A DNA stretch of 64,000 nt. Source: a virus. The DNA lies in the IMG/VR virus record IMGVR_UViG_3300025133_000048, positions 1 to 64,000 of that record; one strand, 5' to 3'. Shown in pieces: positions 16,415 to 23,997 of the stretch (within the stretch, counting starts at the first letter, position 1; the number at the start of each line of letters is the position of its first letter). Made by a program: the position numbers and the translations under genes. The notes below the pieces were generated by a model that did not search any database, was not told the origin of the DNA, and saw only the letters and a program-made list of their open reading frames with translations.

Positions 16415-17144
16415 ATTTGTTGTGATAATCCCATTTTATAATGTTTCTAAAACTATCAAAAAAACTTTTAATTCTGTGGCTATACAAGATTATGATAATT
16501 ATGAAGCGTATTTTATCGACGATATGAGCACAGATAACTCTAATCATGTTTTAAGCAACTTGATTAGAAATCATTCAAAAATAAATTTAATTAGCAATGT
16601 TGAAAAAAAATACTCTTTAAAAAACATTTATGATACTGTACACAATAAAACATCAGACAACGATATTATTGTTATTTTAGATGGTGATGATTTCTTTTAC
16701 GGAAAGAGCGTATTTTCTATTCTAAATGAACGCTATAATAAGTTTGGCTGTTGGCTTACATATGGAAGCTATATTAATTTATCCACCAAAACAAGAGGAA
16801 AATTTAGCTCTAAAACACCTCAACATATTATTGATTCAAATTCTTTTAGAGAGTACAAATGGAGCACTTCACACCTTAGAACGTTCAAGTCATTTTTGTT
16901 TAAAAGCATAAAACAACATAGTTTAATTAACGAACAAGGAAATTTTTACTCTATTACAGGAGATCTAGCTATTATGTTTCCAATGTTAGAGATGGCTGGT
17001 AATAATAGTTTGTATATAAATGAATTACTTTATGTTTGGAATGATACAAATGTTTTAAATGATCATAAAAAAAATAACAAACTTCAACTAGAGGTTGAAA
17101 AAAAGCTTAGGAGGTCTGCCAAATATGAAAAACTTTTTAAATAG
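16404..17144 (+). CDS. GT2-family glycosyltransferase
   Basis: A 246-residue GT-A enzyme. N-terminal 'VVIIPFYNVSKTIKKTFNSVAIQDY' is the classic GT2 opening, followed by 'FIDDMSTDNS' and the metal-binding D93-G-D95-D96 ('VILDGDDFF'). GGAGGT lies six bases before the ATG. No membrane segment, so cytosolic. AT-rich like its neighbours. Sugar and acceptor unknown. Confidence 0.88.
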   Translation: MQNKFVVIIPFYNVSKTIKKTFNSVAIQDYDNYEAYFIDDMSTDNSNHVLSNLIRNHSKINLISNVEKKYSLKNIYDTVHNKTSDNDIIVILDGDDFFYGKSVFSILNERYNKFGCWLTYGSYINLSTKTRGKFSSKTPQHIIDSNSFREYKWSTSHLRTFKSFLFKSIKQHSLINEQGNFYSITGDLAIMFPMLEMAGNNSLYINELLYVWNDTNVLNDHKKNNKLQLEVEKKLRRSAKYEKLFK

Positions 17145-17985
17145 TGATGAAAAAATATTAATATTTGGAGGAACTGGGTTTTTAGGAAAAGAGTTACTCC
17201 GGATATTATATAAGCAAAATAAAAATATAACCCTGTTTGCTAGAGATGAGGGAAAATTAATTGAATTAAAACAGTCCTTCCCAGAAATTGATATTGTAAC
17301 AGGCGATATTTCAGATAAGTTTGAAGTTTATCAAGCGATGAAAGATAAAAGCTATATTTTTCACTTAGCGGCGTTTAAGCATGTTGGATTAGCAGAAAAA
17401 TATTCTAGAGAATGTATTAAAACAAATCTAATAGGTTCGTTAAATATCTTGGAATGCTCACTAACAACTCTCCCAAATGTTTTAATTACAACGAGCACTG
17501 ACAAGGCTGCACAAATTAATGGAGTGTACGGCGCAACAAAATACTTGGTTGAAGAATTGTTTAAGCAATTTGAAAAAGTGAACACCACAACTCAATACAG
17601 AGTAGTCAGGTACGGTAACGTATTGTATTCAACAGGGTCGGTTCTGTGTAAGTGGAAAAAACTCATAAAAGAAGGAAAAGAAGTGATCATAACAGATCCC
17701 GAAGCTACCAGATTCTTTTGGACTGTATCCGAAGCAGTCAACCTTTTGTTTGAATGTATCGAAAAGTCAAAAGATGCAACGCCTTACTGTCCACATATGA
17801 AGTCTATGTCGATGGGCAATTTGTTGTCCGCAATGATACAGAAGTATGCTAATGATAAAAAAATTATAGTTAAAACAATTGGCCTACAACAGGGAGAAAA
17901 CAAACATGAAAAGATTCTTAAAAATGGTCCATCCTCTGATCAAGTGCAAAAATTTACTGTTGAAGAAATTAAGGAGTTAATATGA
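17125..17985 (+). CDS. CapD/FlaA1-like NAD(P)-dependent sugar epimerase/dehydratase
   Basis: An extended short-chain dehydrogenase of 286 residues. Rossmann GGTGFLG at 15-21, 'HLAAFKHV' after strand 4, 'TSTDKAA' before the active site, and the catalytic Y135-x3-K139 ('YGATK'). The 'AAFKHVGLAE', 'STDKA' and 'RYGNVLYSTGSV' blocks are those of the polysaccharide-biosynthesis CapD/PseB group, which makes 4-keto-6-deoxy or C5-epimerised UDP-HexNAc sugars. It probably supplies a modified sugar to the glycosyltransferases in the operon. AGGAGG at 17109-17114 sets the start at 17125 rather than 17095. Confidence 0.88.
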   Translation: MKNFLNSDEKILIFGGTGFLGKELLRILYKQNKNITLFARDEGKLIELKQSFPEIDIVTGDISDKFEVYQAMKDKSYIFHLAAFKHVGLAEKYSRECIKTNLIGSLNILECSLTTLPNVLITTSTDKAAQINGVYGATKYLVEELFKQFEKVNTTTQYRVVRYGNVLYSTGSVLCKWKKLIKEGKEVIITDPEATRFFWTVSEAVNLLFECIEKSKDATPYCPHMKSMSMGNLLSAMIQKYANDKKIIVKTIGLQQGENKHEKILKNGPSSDQVQKFTVEEIKELI

Positions 17986-18767
17986 CATATAAATCATTTA
18001 AAGGTGAATGGGAGATGTGCCAAGAAGATGGCTTGGAGGATCTATTTCTCAAAGAATGTGAAAAAATCTGTCTTGATGAGAGTAAGTTTGCGAATTTTAA
18101 AAGAAGCCCAATTTTTACAAAAATTATTGGAAACGATGTGAGATCAAAAGACATTAGCGATATTTGGTATGCTTTTTTAAAAAACACAGAAATGATGGAA
18201 AAAATAAAAAAATATAAAACAAATGATATTTTTGGAAACCCAATTTGCTATTATTATCCAAAAACAGGCATTATAAGTCCCGGGACTCTTTATTTTTTAT
18301 CAATCACACATGATATAAATACAAGATTAGTTAACATAAAAAATAAAAAAATTTGTGAAATTGGATCTGGCTATGGTGGGCAATCTAAAATATTTCTTGA
18401 TTATGGATGTAAAGAAGTTGACTTGATAGATAGAAAGCAAACACTAGGATTGGCTAAAAAATATCTAGACATGTTTAAGTATAAAAATACTTGTTTTCAC
18501 CCCACAACTAGCATACCAGAAAAGGAATATGATATAGTCGTTTCGAATTGGTGTGTTTCTGAGCTGGATAAAAAAGGTGCTTCGTTTTATTTAGATAATG
18601 TGATAAAAAAAAGTCAATATGGATATTTCTTGACAAACCACAGAAGTGAAGAAAAAAAAGATTGGTTTATAGGTGAATTAAAAAAAATTTATTCTAATGT
18701 GGTAATAGAAGAAGAGAATCCAAAAACAAATGAGAAAACAAACTATGCAATATTGTGTAAAAAATAA
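17982..18767 (+). CDS. SAM-dependent methyltransferase, putative sugar O-methyltransferase
   Basis: A 261-residue protein. Residues 124-133 'ICEIGSGYGG' form SAM motif I. The Asp in 'VDLIDR' ends strand 2, and 'DIVVSNWCVSELD' gives motif IV/V. The region before it ('DIFGNPICYYYPKTGIISPGTLYF') resembles a family of putative sugar O-methyltransferases found in polysaccharide clusters. In this operon a sugar, or the phosphonate itself, may be its acceptor. AAGGAG precedes the ATG. Very AT-rich. Confidence 0.75.
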   Translation: MTYKSFKGEWEMCQEDGLEDLFLKECEKICLDESKFANFKRSPIFTKIIGNDVRSKDISDIWYAFLKNTEMMEKIKKYKTNDIFGNPICYYYPKTGIISPGTLYFLSITHDINTRLVNIKNKKICEIGSGYGGQSKIFLDYGCKEVDLIDRKQTLGLAKKYLDMFKYKNTCFHPTTSIPEKEYDIVVSNWCVSELDKKGASFYLDNVIKKSQYGYFLTNHRSEEKKDWFIGELKKIYSNVVIEEENPKTNEKTNYAILCKK

Positions 18768-19638
18768 GATTCCAAAAATCATCATGCCAATATGTGATGA
18801 GACTCTTTATACTCTAAAGATGTCTTCATATTTGTTTGATAAATATTGGCCAAGCCAAACAAAAATAGATGTTATAGGATTCAAGAAACCGGATTTTGAG
18901 ATTAGTTCTAAAATGAATTTCGTATCAATAGATATTCAACAGAAAGGTGGAGCCAAGAGTTGGTCTAAGTATATTTTACAATATTTACAACAAGTACAGG
19001 AGGAACAGATCATTTTTACCTTGGAGGATTTTTTTCCAACAAAAGAGCCCAATTTGAATTTATTAAATAGTGTAAACCAGCTTCTTAAAAAAGATAAAAA
19101 AATTGGAAGATTTGATTTGACTTATGACTCTTATACTTACGGGCAATACAATGTTTTAAAAAACATAAAAAATTTAACATTAATATGTAAAGAAAGATAT
19201 ACAGATTATAGAGTTTCTACACAACCATCTTTGTGGAATAAGGATTTTTTAATTGAAATTTTAAAGAACACGACATCTCCATGGGATTTTGAAATCAATG
19301 GTACAAAATATAGCAATGTTTTGAATTATCAAGTGTTAGCCTTTGCAGATGAAACATATAATAATTTCCCTACATATTGGATTCACAAAGGAGCGGTGTC
19401 TAGACAATGTCCTGAAAAAATTAATATATTAGGAATAGACATAGATACAATAAAAGAAATGGTCACATTAGGATTATTTAAAGAAGATCAATTGGTTTGG
19501 GGAATGTGGAGTGGAGGAAACATGCCTAAATTTCATGAACTAGGTGGTTACGATTTTGATTTAAGCAAAATGCCCCATCATGATTCTTCTAGGACCAACT
19601 GGAAGGAATACGAAAATATTTACGGAGATAAAAAATGA
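18730..19638 (+). CDS. Putative GT-A-like glycosyltransferase of polysaccharide clusters
   Basis: A 302-residue cytosolic protein. After a first strand 'PKIIMPICDETLY' it has an acidic 'FTLEDFFPT' (E99-D100), then 'YRVSTQPSLWNKDFL' and 'SPWDFE' (183-188). This series (acidic pair, S-x-Q-P-x-LW, PW-x-FE) occurs in a family of predicted glycosyltransferases in capsule and phage clusters (recalled). The exact start is uncertain: 18730 overlaps the previous gene by 38 bases; 18745 is an alternative with a similar product. The stop overlaps the PEP mutase start by four bases. Confidence 0.6.
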   Translation: MRKQTMQYCVKNKIPKIIMPICDETLYTLKMSSYLFDKYWPSQTKIDVIGFKKPDFEISSKMNFVSIDIQQKGGAKSWSKYILQYLQQVQEEQIIFTLEDFFPTKEPNLNLLNSVNQLLKKDKKIGRFDLTYDSYTYGQYNVLKNIKNLTLICKERYTDYRVSTQPSLWNKDFLIEILKNTTSPWDFEINGTKYSNVLNYQVLAFADETYNNFPTYWIHKGAVSRQCPEKINILGIDIDTIKEMVTLGLFKEDQLVWGMWSGGNMPKFHELGGYDFDLSKMPHHDSSRTNWKEYENIYGDKK

Positions 19639-20924
19639 AAAAAACAGTTTATGCTGGGATGTGTGCTGATATATTGCACAATGGACATATCAATATTTTA
19701 AAAGAGGCTAGTAAGCATGGCTACGTGATAGTTGGGCTACTAAGTGATGAAGCAATAAGTGATTATAAAAGAACTCCATTTATGTCATTTCAACAAAGAA
19801 AAGAAATACTTGAGAGCTTAAAATTCGTAGACACTGTTGTAAAACAAAATACACTAGACTATACAGAGAACTTAGTAAAATTAAAACCAGATTATGTTAT
19901 TCATGGTGATGATTGGAGACAAGGTACACAAAAAAATACTAGGGACAACGTTATTGATACATTAAAGGGATGGAACGGACAGTTGATTGAAATCCCTTAT
20001 ACAAAAAACATATCGTCAACAATATTAAATAACGTCCAAAAAAAGAAAGGAACAACGGTAGAAATTAGAAGATCAAAGTTAAGAAAAAATTTAAATTTAA
20101 AAAAAATGACAAGAATCATAGAAGCTCATAATGGCTTAACAGGCTTGATGGTTGAAAAAGCAAGTAAAAATAATAAAGAGTTTGATGGAATGTGGTTAAG
20201 TAGTTTGACCCACTCCACTGTAAAAGGAAAACCAGATATACAATATATCGACATCACCACGATCTCACAAACGATAAATGAGATATTTGATGTCACAACC
20301 AAACCCATGATCGTAGATTTAGACAACGGCGGAAAAATTGAACATTTTAGATTTTCGGTAAAAACACTAGAAAGATTGGGAGTTTCTGCTGTAATAATAG
20401 AGGATAAAGTGGGAATTAAAAGAAATTCTTTATTTGAAGATACAAGCAATCAAAGACAAGACGATGTAGGCTCATTTTGCCATAAGATAAAAGAAGGAAA
20501 AAAATCTACTATAACAAAAGACTTCATGATAATAGCCAGAATAGAGAGTTTAATCTTAAATAAAGGTGTAGAAGACGCATTAATCAGAGCAAAAAAATAT
20601 GTAGAAAGCGGAGCCGATGGCATAATGATACATAGCAAAATGAAAAAATCAGATGAAATAGAACACTTTTGCAAAGAATTTAGAAAAAAAGATCCTAATA
20701 CACCTCTAATAGTCGTACCAACAACCTATAACCACATAGATGAAGAACAATTGCATTTATTGGGGGTAAATTTGGTTATTTATGCCAATCATTTATTGAG
20801 AAGTTCTTACCCTTCTATGTTAAAAGTAATGAACATGATTTTAGAAAACAGCAGATCTTATGAGTGTGACCCTTTTTGTATGCCAATAAAGGAAATAATA
20901 AAATTAATTCCGGAGAGTGATTAA
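19635..20924 (+). CDS. pepM: Cytidylyltransferase-phosphoenolpyruvate mutase fusion
   Basis: A 429-residue fusion. Residues 1-130 are a HxGH nucleotidyltransferase (H15-N-G-H18 after 'GMCADI'; later 'YVIHGDDW' and 'ISSTIL'), the class that forms CMP-ethanolamine or CDP-glycerol. Residues about 140-429 are PEP mutase: D184, D228 and D230 for magnesium, and the diagnostic EDKx5NS, E256-D-K-V-G-I-K-R-N264-S265, with the catalytic-loop Lys (K262), then R302 in 'IARIES'. This motif separates PEP mutase from isocitrate-lyase relatives. It rearranges PEP to phosphonopyruvate, the entry step of nearly all phosphonate biosynthesis. The fused domain suggests activation of the final phosphonate as a CMP adduct, like the PntC reaction. 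GGAG and an overlap couple it to the gene upstream. Confidence 0.93.
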   Translation: MKKTVYAGMCADILHNGHINILKEASKHGYVIVGLLSDEAISDYKRTPFMSFQQRKEILESLKFVDTVVKQNTLDYTENLVKLKPDYVIHGDDWRQGTQKNTRDNVIDTLKGWNGQLIEIPYTKNISSTILNNVQKKKGTTVEIRRSKLRKNLNLKKMTRIIEAHNGLTGLMVEKASKNNKEFDGMWLSSLTHSTVKGKPDIQYIDITTISQTINEIFDVTTKPMIVDLDNGGKIEHFRFSVKTLERLGVSAVIIEDKVGIKRNSLFEDTSNQRQDDVGSFCHKIKEGKKSTITKDFMIIARIESLILNKGVEDALIRAKKYVESGADGIMIHSKMKKSDEIEHFCKEFRKKDPNTPLIVVPTTYNHIDEEQLHLLGVNLVIYANHLLRSSYPSMLKVMNMILENSRSYECDPFCMPIKEIIKLIPESD

Positions 20925-21953
20925 GTGAATATTAATTGTTTTTTATTTGACGCTTTACAATATGATGAAGATATCAAAAACTCCTTAACTAGTAAGACAC
21001 TAGACTACAGAACTTGTGTTACTAACAGTTTTACAACAACTTCGTTGGTTTCGTTCTTTAGCGGATTGTTACCAAGCAAAATAAATAAATTGGGAATAGG
21101 TTATGGTAGTGTTTATTCAAAATTAAACGAAGAAGAAAAATCTGTATGGGATAGTAAAATAATTTTAAACTCATTAGACGATAGTTGGGAAATAAATTAT
21201 TTATCAGATGATAAGAATATAGATTTTTTAGAAAATGAATGTTTTACAGTAAATAAAAAAGTCAACAAAATAATATATAAAAGTTTTATTGATGAAAAGA
21301 AAAAGATAGAAGATCTACTAAAACATAAAAAGAAAAATAGATTAAATTTTATAAAATTAAATCATCTTCATGATGCTTATGATTGTAATAGTGAGTTTTT
21401 TACAAAAACAAAGGATGCAAAAAAAATGTTTGAGGAAATAATTAATTTTATAGATTTTGAACAAGATGACACTTTGTTTTGGTTCTTTGGAGATCATGGA
21501 AACTGGGCTTATATAGATAAATATATGACACCTCCTCACTCTACAATTTGTTGGTCTGCTATAAAAAACAATATAAAGCAAATTGAAGATAATAGACAAA
21601 TAGCTCATATTACTGATTTTGCCCACTATTTTAACAATTTAGTATACAACAAGAGTACCAACTTTATGAAAGAGTTTTATTATTCGGAAGATGGAAGAGG
21701 AGCAATAGATAATACACAGACAACTACTTTTTCTGTGTTATGTGAAATGGAAGCTAATGTTCTATATCAACTAAGCTATCATGCTGTGACTAAAGAGTAT
21801 AAATTTTTTAGATTTGACTATGAAAAACAGAAAACAATAGACTTTGATAAAAATGTTAAAAAAGAAAATGTTGCAATTTTACGCAAAAAATTATATGAGG
21901 TATATCATGAAAGAATTAAAAATTTTCAACGACAAAATAATAGAAGAGTATGA
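20925..21953 (+). CDS. Sulfatase/alkaline-phosphatase-superfamily protein, soluble
   Basis: A 342-residue protein. 'CFLFDALQYDE' (D9) is the first metal-ligand strand of the sulfatase/phosphoglycerol-transferase fold. 'NSFTTTSLVSFFSGLLPS' (about 34-51) is the nucleophile helix, with Thr37-39 or Ser40 as candidate. 'FFGDHGNW' (D190-H191) and 'PPHST' (H205) supply further metal ligands. Relatives include EptA and LtaS transferases as well as hydrolases. It lacks membrane spans and a signal peptide, so it would work in the cytosol. Lying between PEP mutase and the decarboxylase, it may attach or remove a phosphonate group, but this is inference. GTG start with GGAG nine bases upstream. It overlaps the next gene by 47 bases. 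Confidence 0.72.
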   Translation: MNINCFLFDALQYDEDIKNSLTSKTLDYRTCVTNSFTTTSLVSFFSGLLPSKINKLGIGYGSVYSKLNEEEKSVWDSKIILNSLDDSWEINYLSDDKNIDFLENECFTVNKKVNKIIYKSFIDEKKKIEDLLKHKKKNRLNFIKLNHLHDAYDCNSEFFTKTKDAKKMFEEIINFIDFEQDDTLFWFFGDHGNWAYIDKYMTPPHSTICWSAIKNNIKQIEDNRQIAHITDFAHYFNNLVYNKSTNFMKEFYYSEDGRGAIDNTQTTTFSVLCEMEANVLYQLSYHAVTKEYKFFRFDYEKQKTIDFDKNVKKENVAILRKKLYEVYHERIKNFQRQNNRRV

Positions 21954-22305
21954 TTTCTTCACAGGGGTACCAGACAGTGCCTTAAAAAATTTAATAAAAA
22001 AAATAGATCAATCTGAAAAACAACATGTTGTTGCTGTCAATGAAGGACAAGCAATTGCAATTGCATTTGGAGCCATGCTTGCAGGTAAAAAAGCTTGTGT
22101 CTATATGCAAAATTCTGGTATAGGCAATGCAATTAATCCAATAACTAGTTTATGTATCCCATGTGGTGTCTGTCCTTTTATAATAATAGGACACAGGCAT
22201 ACATTGGAACAACATAAAATAATGGGTCTGATAGATGATGAAATTATGAAACTTATAGGTTATAAAAATTATTATATCTATAAAGGAGAGAACAATGTTA
22301 AGTAG
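21907..22305 (+). CDS. ppd: Phosphonopyruvate decarboxylase, N-terminal (alpha) subunit
   Basis: A 132-residue protein equal to the PYR half of thiamine-diphosphate decarboxylases. 'FFTGVPDSALKNLI' (17-30) is the opening typical of phosphonopyruvate and sulfopyruvate decarboxylases. E46 in 'VAVNEGQA' is the cofactor-activating Glu, and 'VYMQNSGIGNAINP' is the family block. Paired with the next gene it converts phosphonopyruvate to phosphonoacetaldehyde, pulling the unfavourable mutase reaction forward. Sulfopyruvate decarboxylase (ComDE) is the near alternative, but PEP mutase two genes upstream settles the likely substrate. GAGG precedes the ATG at 21907; the open frame from 21844 is only overlap. 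Confidence 0.88.
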   Translation: MKELKIFNDKIIEEYDFFTGVPDSALKNLIKKIDQSEKQHVVAVNEGQAIAIAFGAMLAGKKACVYMQNSGIGNAINPITSLCIPCGVCPFIIIGHRHTLEQHKIMGLIDDEIMKLIGYKNYYIYKGENNVK

Positions 22306-22753
22306 AAAGCAAGCAATAGAAGATATTTTTAAAACACACAAAAAAGAAGCAGTCTATATTGTTCCTACTGGTTTTATTTCTCGAGCGGTGGAAACAATCT
22401 TTCCAAATGACAAGAATATCTTTTATATGCAAGGAAGCATGGGTTTGGCACCTAGCATAGGCTTAGGAGCTTCTTTATGTACTGAGAAGAACATCGTTGT
22501 AATCACAGGCGATGCTAGTCTATTAATGCATCTAGGATCTACACACACAATTAGAGACTATTCTAAAGGTAATTTATTTGTCTATGTTTTAGATAATGGT
22601 TGCCATGAATCAGTTGGAGGTCAATGGTGTTCCAGCCTTCAGGAGTCATATGTTGGTGTAGATGAAATTTACAAAATTTCATGTGACGGAAAAGAACAAA
22701 GAGTGAATATAGGATTTGAACAAAATGCAAGAAACATTATTAATATGCTCTAA
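22295..22753 (+). CDS. ppd: Phosphonopyruvate decarboxylase, C-terminal (beta) subunit
   Basis: A 152-residue protein equal to the PP half. The thiamine-diphosphate metal motif is G72-D73-A74 ... N101, with 28 residues between Asp and Asn, then 'GCHESVGGQ', the usual continuation in phosphonopyruvate decarboxylase. 'FYMQGSMGLAPSIGLGASL' is the other family block. Most phosphonopyruvate decarboxylases are one chain of about 380 residues; here it is split. AAAGGAG and an 11-base overlap with the alpha gene make equal translation likely. The canonical GDG is GDA here, which other members tolerate. Confidence 0.88.
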   Translation: MLSRKQAIEDIFKTHKKEAVYIVPTGFISRAVETIFPNDKNIFYMQGSMGLAPSIGLGASLCTEKNIVVITGDASLLMHLGSTHTIRDYSKGNLFVYVLDNGCHESVGGQWCSSLQESYVGVDEIYKISCDGKEQRVNIGFEQNARNIINML

Positions 22754-23558
22754 ATCAACTAGAGAGTACTTTCCTGATATAAAAAAACATATCATAGTGA
22801 GTGGTAAGTTGCAACATAATCATTTAAAAATGAACAAAACAAAAAATAGAGTAATAGCTGTTGGTGGAGGAGCGGTAATAGATATGGCAAAAATTATATC
22901 TCAAGGAGAATTAGTATGCTACCCAACAACAGCCTCTGGAGCATGTTACACTTCACATTCGGTTATTTGGAAAGATAAGAAAAAGCTAAGTGTTAAAACC
23001 AGGAAAGCTAGTAGTGTGGTGATTGAAGAGTCTTTTTTGAATACTTTGCCTGAAGATGTAATTAATGATACAAAGTGTGATTTATTGAGTCATTGTATCG
23101 ATAGTATCAATTCTGTTGATACAAATAAAGAAAGTGAATCATTGATATTGGAATCATTAGAGATATTAAAATCAAGCAACTCACTATATGACTTAATCTA
23201 TGCTGGAAATTTAGCTGGTATGGCTATTGAGATTACCCCAACAACTATTTTACATTCTTTATCTTATCCTTTAACTGGATATTATGGTTTTTCACATGGT
23301 AGAGCTTTGGGTCTATTATTACCTATTATTTCTGAAATGATAGATTTTGATTTAGATAAGTATGCGACACCTGTAGTGTGTCTAGATAAAGTGGTTGATT
23401 TTGATTTTGTTGTCAATCAAGCCAAATCAACAAGAAAATTTAAGAATTTCAAAAGAGAACTTGATCTAAAAAAATTGGTTTATCTTTTAAAAAAGCGCTA
23501 TGGATTTGACAATTCTGATAATCTATGTTATAATAAAAATTTTAAGGAGAAAAAATGA
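22725..23558 (+). CDS. phpC: Compact iron-type alcohol dehydrogenase, likely phosphonoacetaldehyde reductase
   Basis: A 277-residue group III Fe-ADH. NAD loop GGGAVIDMAK (47-56), 'YPTTASGACYTSHSV' (66-80), and the four metal ligands D119, H123, H177 and H191 with the same D-x3-H and 14-residue H-to-H spacing as in FucO-type enzymes. It lacks part of the N-terminal Rossmann region and C-terminal helices present in the usual about 380-residue members. In context it should reduce phosphonoacetaldehyde to 2-hydroxyethylphosphonate, as PhpC does. The ATG at 22725 is used (AGGA at 22711-22714). A promoter for the next unit is written into its last 18 codons, so the C-terminus may have been reshaped by insertion. 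Confidence 0.82.
   Translation: MQETLLICSKSTREYFPDIKKHIIVSGKLQHNHLKMNKTKNRVIAVGGGAVIDMAKIISQGELVCYPTTASGACYTSHSVIWKDKKKLSVKTRKASSVVIEESFLNTLPEDVINDTKCDLLSHCIDSINSVDTNKESESLILESLEILKSSNSLYDLIYAGNLAGMAIEITPTTILHSLSYPLTGYYGFSHGRALGLLLPIISEMIDFDLDKYATPVVCLDKVVDFDFVVNQAKSTRKFKNFKRELDLKKLVYLLKKRYGFDNSDNLCYNKNFKEKK
23506..23534 (+). promoter_or_regulatory. Sigma70-type promoter with extended -10, inside a coding end
   Basis: TTGACA at 23506-23511, 17 nt, TATAAT at 23529-23534 preceded by TGT. It lies in the last codons of the alcohol dehydrogenase gene and marks the return to phage-backbone sequence. Serves 23555 onward, including the late sigma factor. Confidence 0.8.
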
Positions 23559-23749
23559 AATTATCTGATCAAGCAATGGGAGCCATTATGATGGCGCTTC
23601 AAAAATCCCTCATGGAACAAACGGACATTGTCCCTGTTCTTAAAAACTTCGAACTTCAGCTTATGGATGACGGAGAGCTATTAGTAACAAACCCTCCGGT
23701 TGTTAAAGCTGATAAAAAGCCTGTAATTCTCACAGGTAAAGAGGATTAA
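23555..23749 (+). CDS. Conserved small phage protein, 64 aa
   Basis: A small helical protein ('AMGAIMMALQKSLMEQTDIVPVLKNF') followed by a short beta hairpin and 'NPP'. I recall very similar small proteins beside the zinc-ribbon gene in marine T4-like phages; function unknown. AAGGAG is ideally placed, and the ATG overlaps the upstream stop. Confidence 0.65.
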   Translation: MKLSDQAMGAIMMALQKSLMEQTDIVPVLKNFELQLMDDGELLVTNPPVVKADKKPVILTGKED

Positions 23750-23997
23750 TGCCTCGTTATTTTTACGAATGCTCAAAGTGCAACAGTCAATTTAAGACTG
23801 TTCACGGCATGAGCGAAACACAAGACCACTGCGAACTGTGCTTCTCATCCAGTTGTCTTACACGAATACCTCAGATTACCAGAACCCTCAAGCCGATTTC
23901 TGATGAGGAAAAACGAGTTCATGAAGCTATCAAAGAAAACAAACAAATTCTTGATGCTATGGATAAAGAAGCAAGGAACCAAACTTATGACGATTAA
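23749..23997 (+). CDS. FmdB-like zinc-ribbon protein
   Basis: An 82-residue protein with 'YFYECSKCNSQFKTVHGM' and 'CELCFSSSCLTRI': two CxxC knuckles 20 residues apart form a zinc ribbon of the FmdB/putative-regulatory type. The C-terminal half is a charged helix. Such proteins are frequent near gp55 in T4-like phages; a role in transcription or assembly is guesswork. Overlaps neighbours at both ends. Confidence 0.75.
   Translation: MPRYFYECSKCNSQFKTVHGMSETQDHCELCFSSSCLTRIPQITRTLKPISDEEKRVHEAIKENKQILDAMDKEARNQTYDD

Noticed and set aside
18311-18320. Forward TATAAATA late promoter inside the methyltransferase gene
   Set aside because: It lies in the middle of an AT-rich coding region with no gene start after it; chance occurrence.
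19635-20924. Isocitrate lyase or methylisocitrate lyase instead of PEP mutase
   Set aside because: The EDKx5NS motif with the loop Lys is characteristic of PEP mutase, and the lyases carry a catalytic KKCGH-type Cys loop that is absent here.
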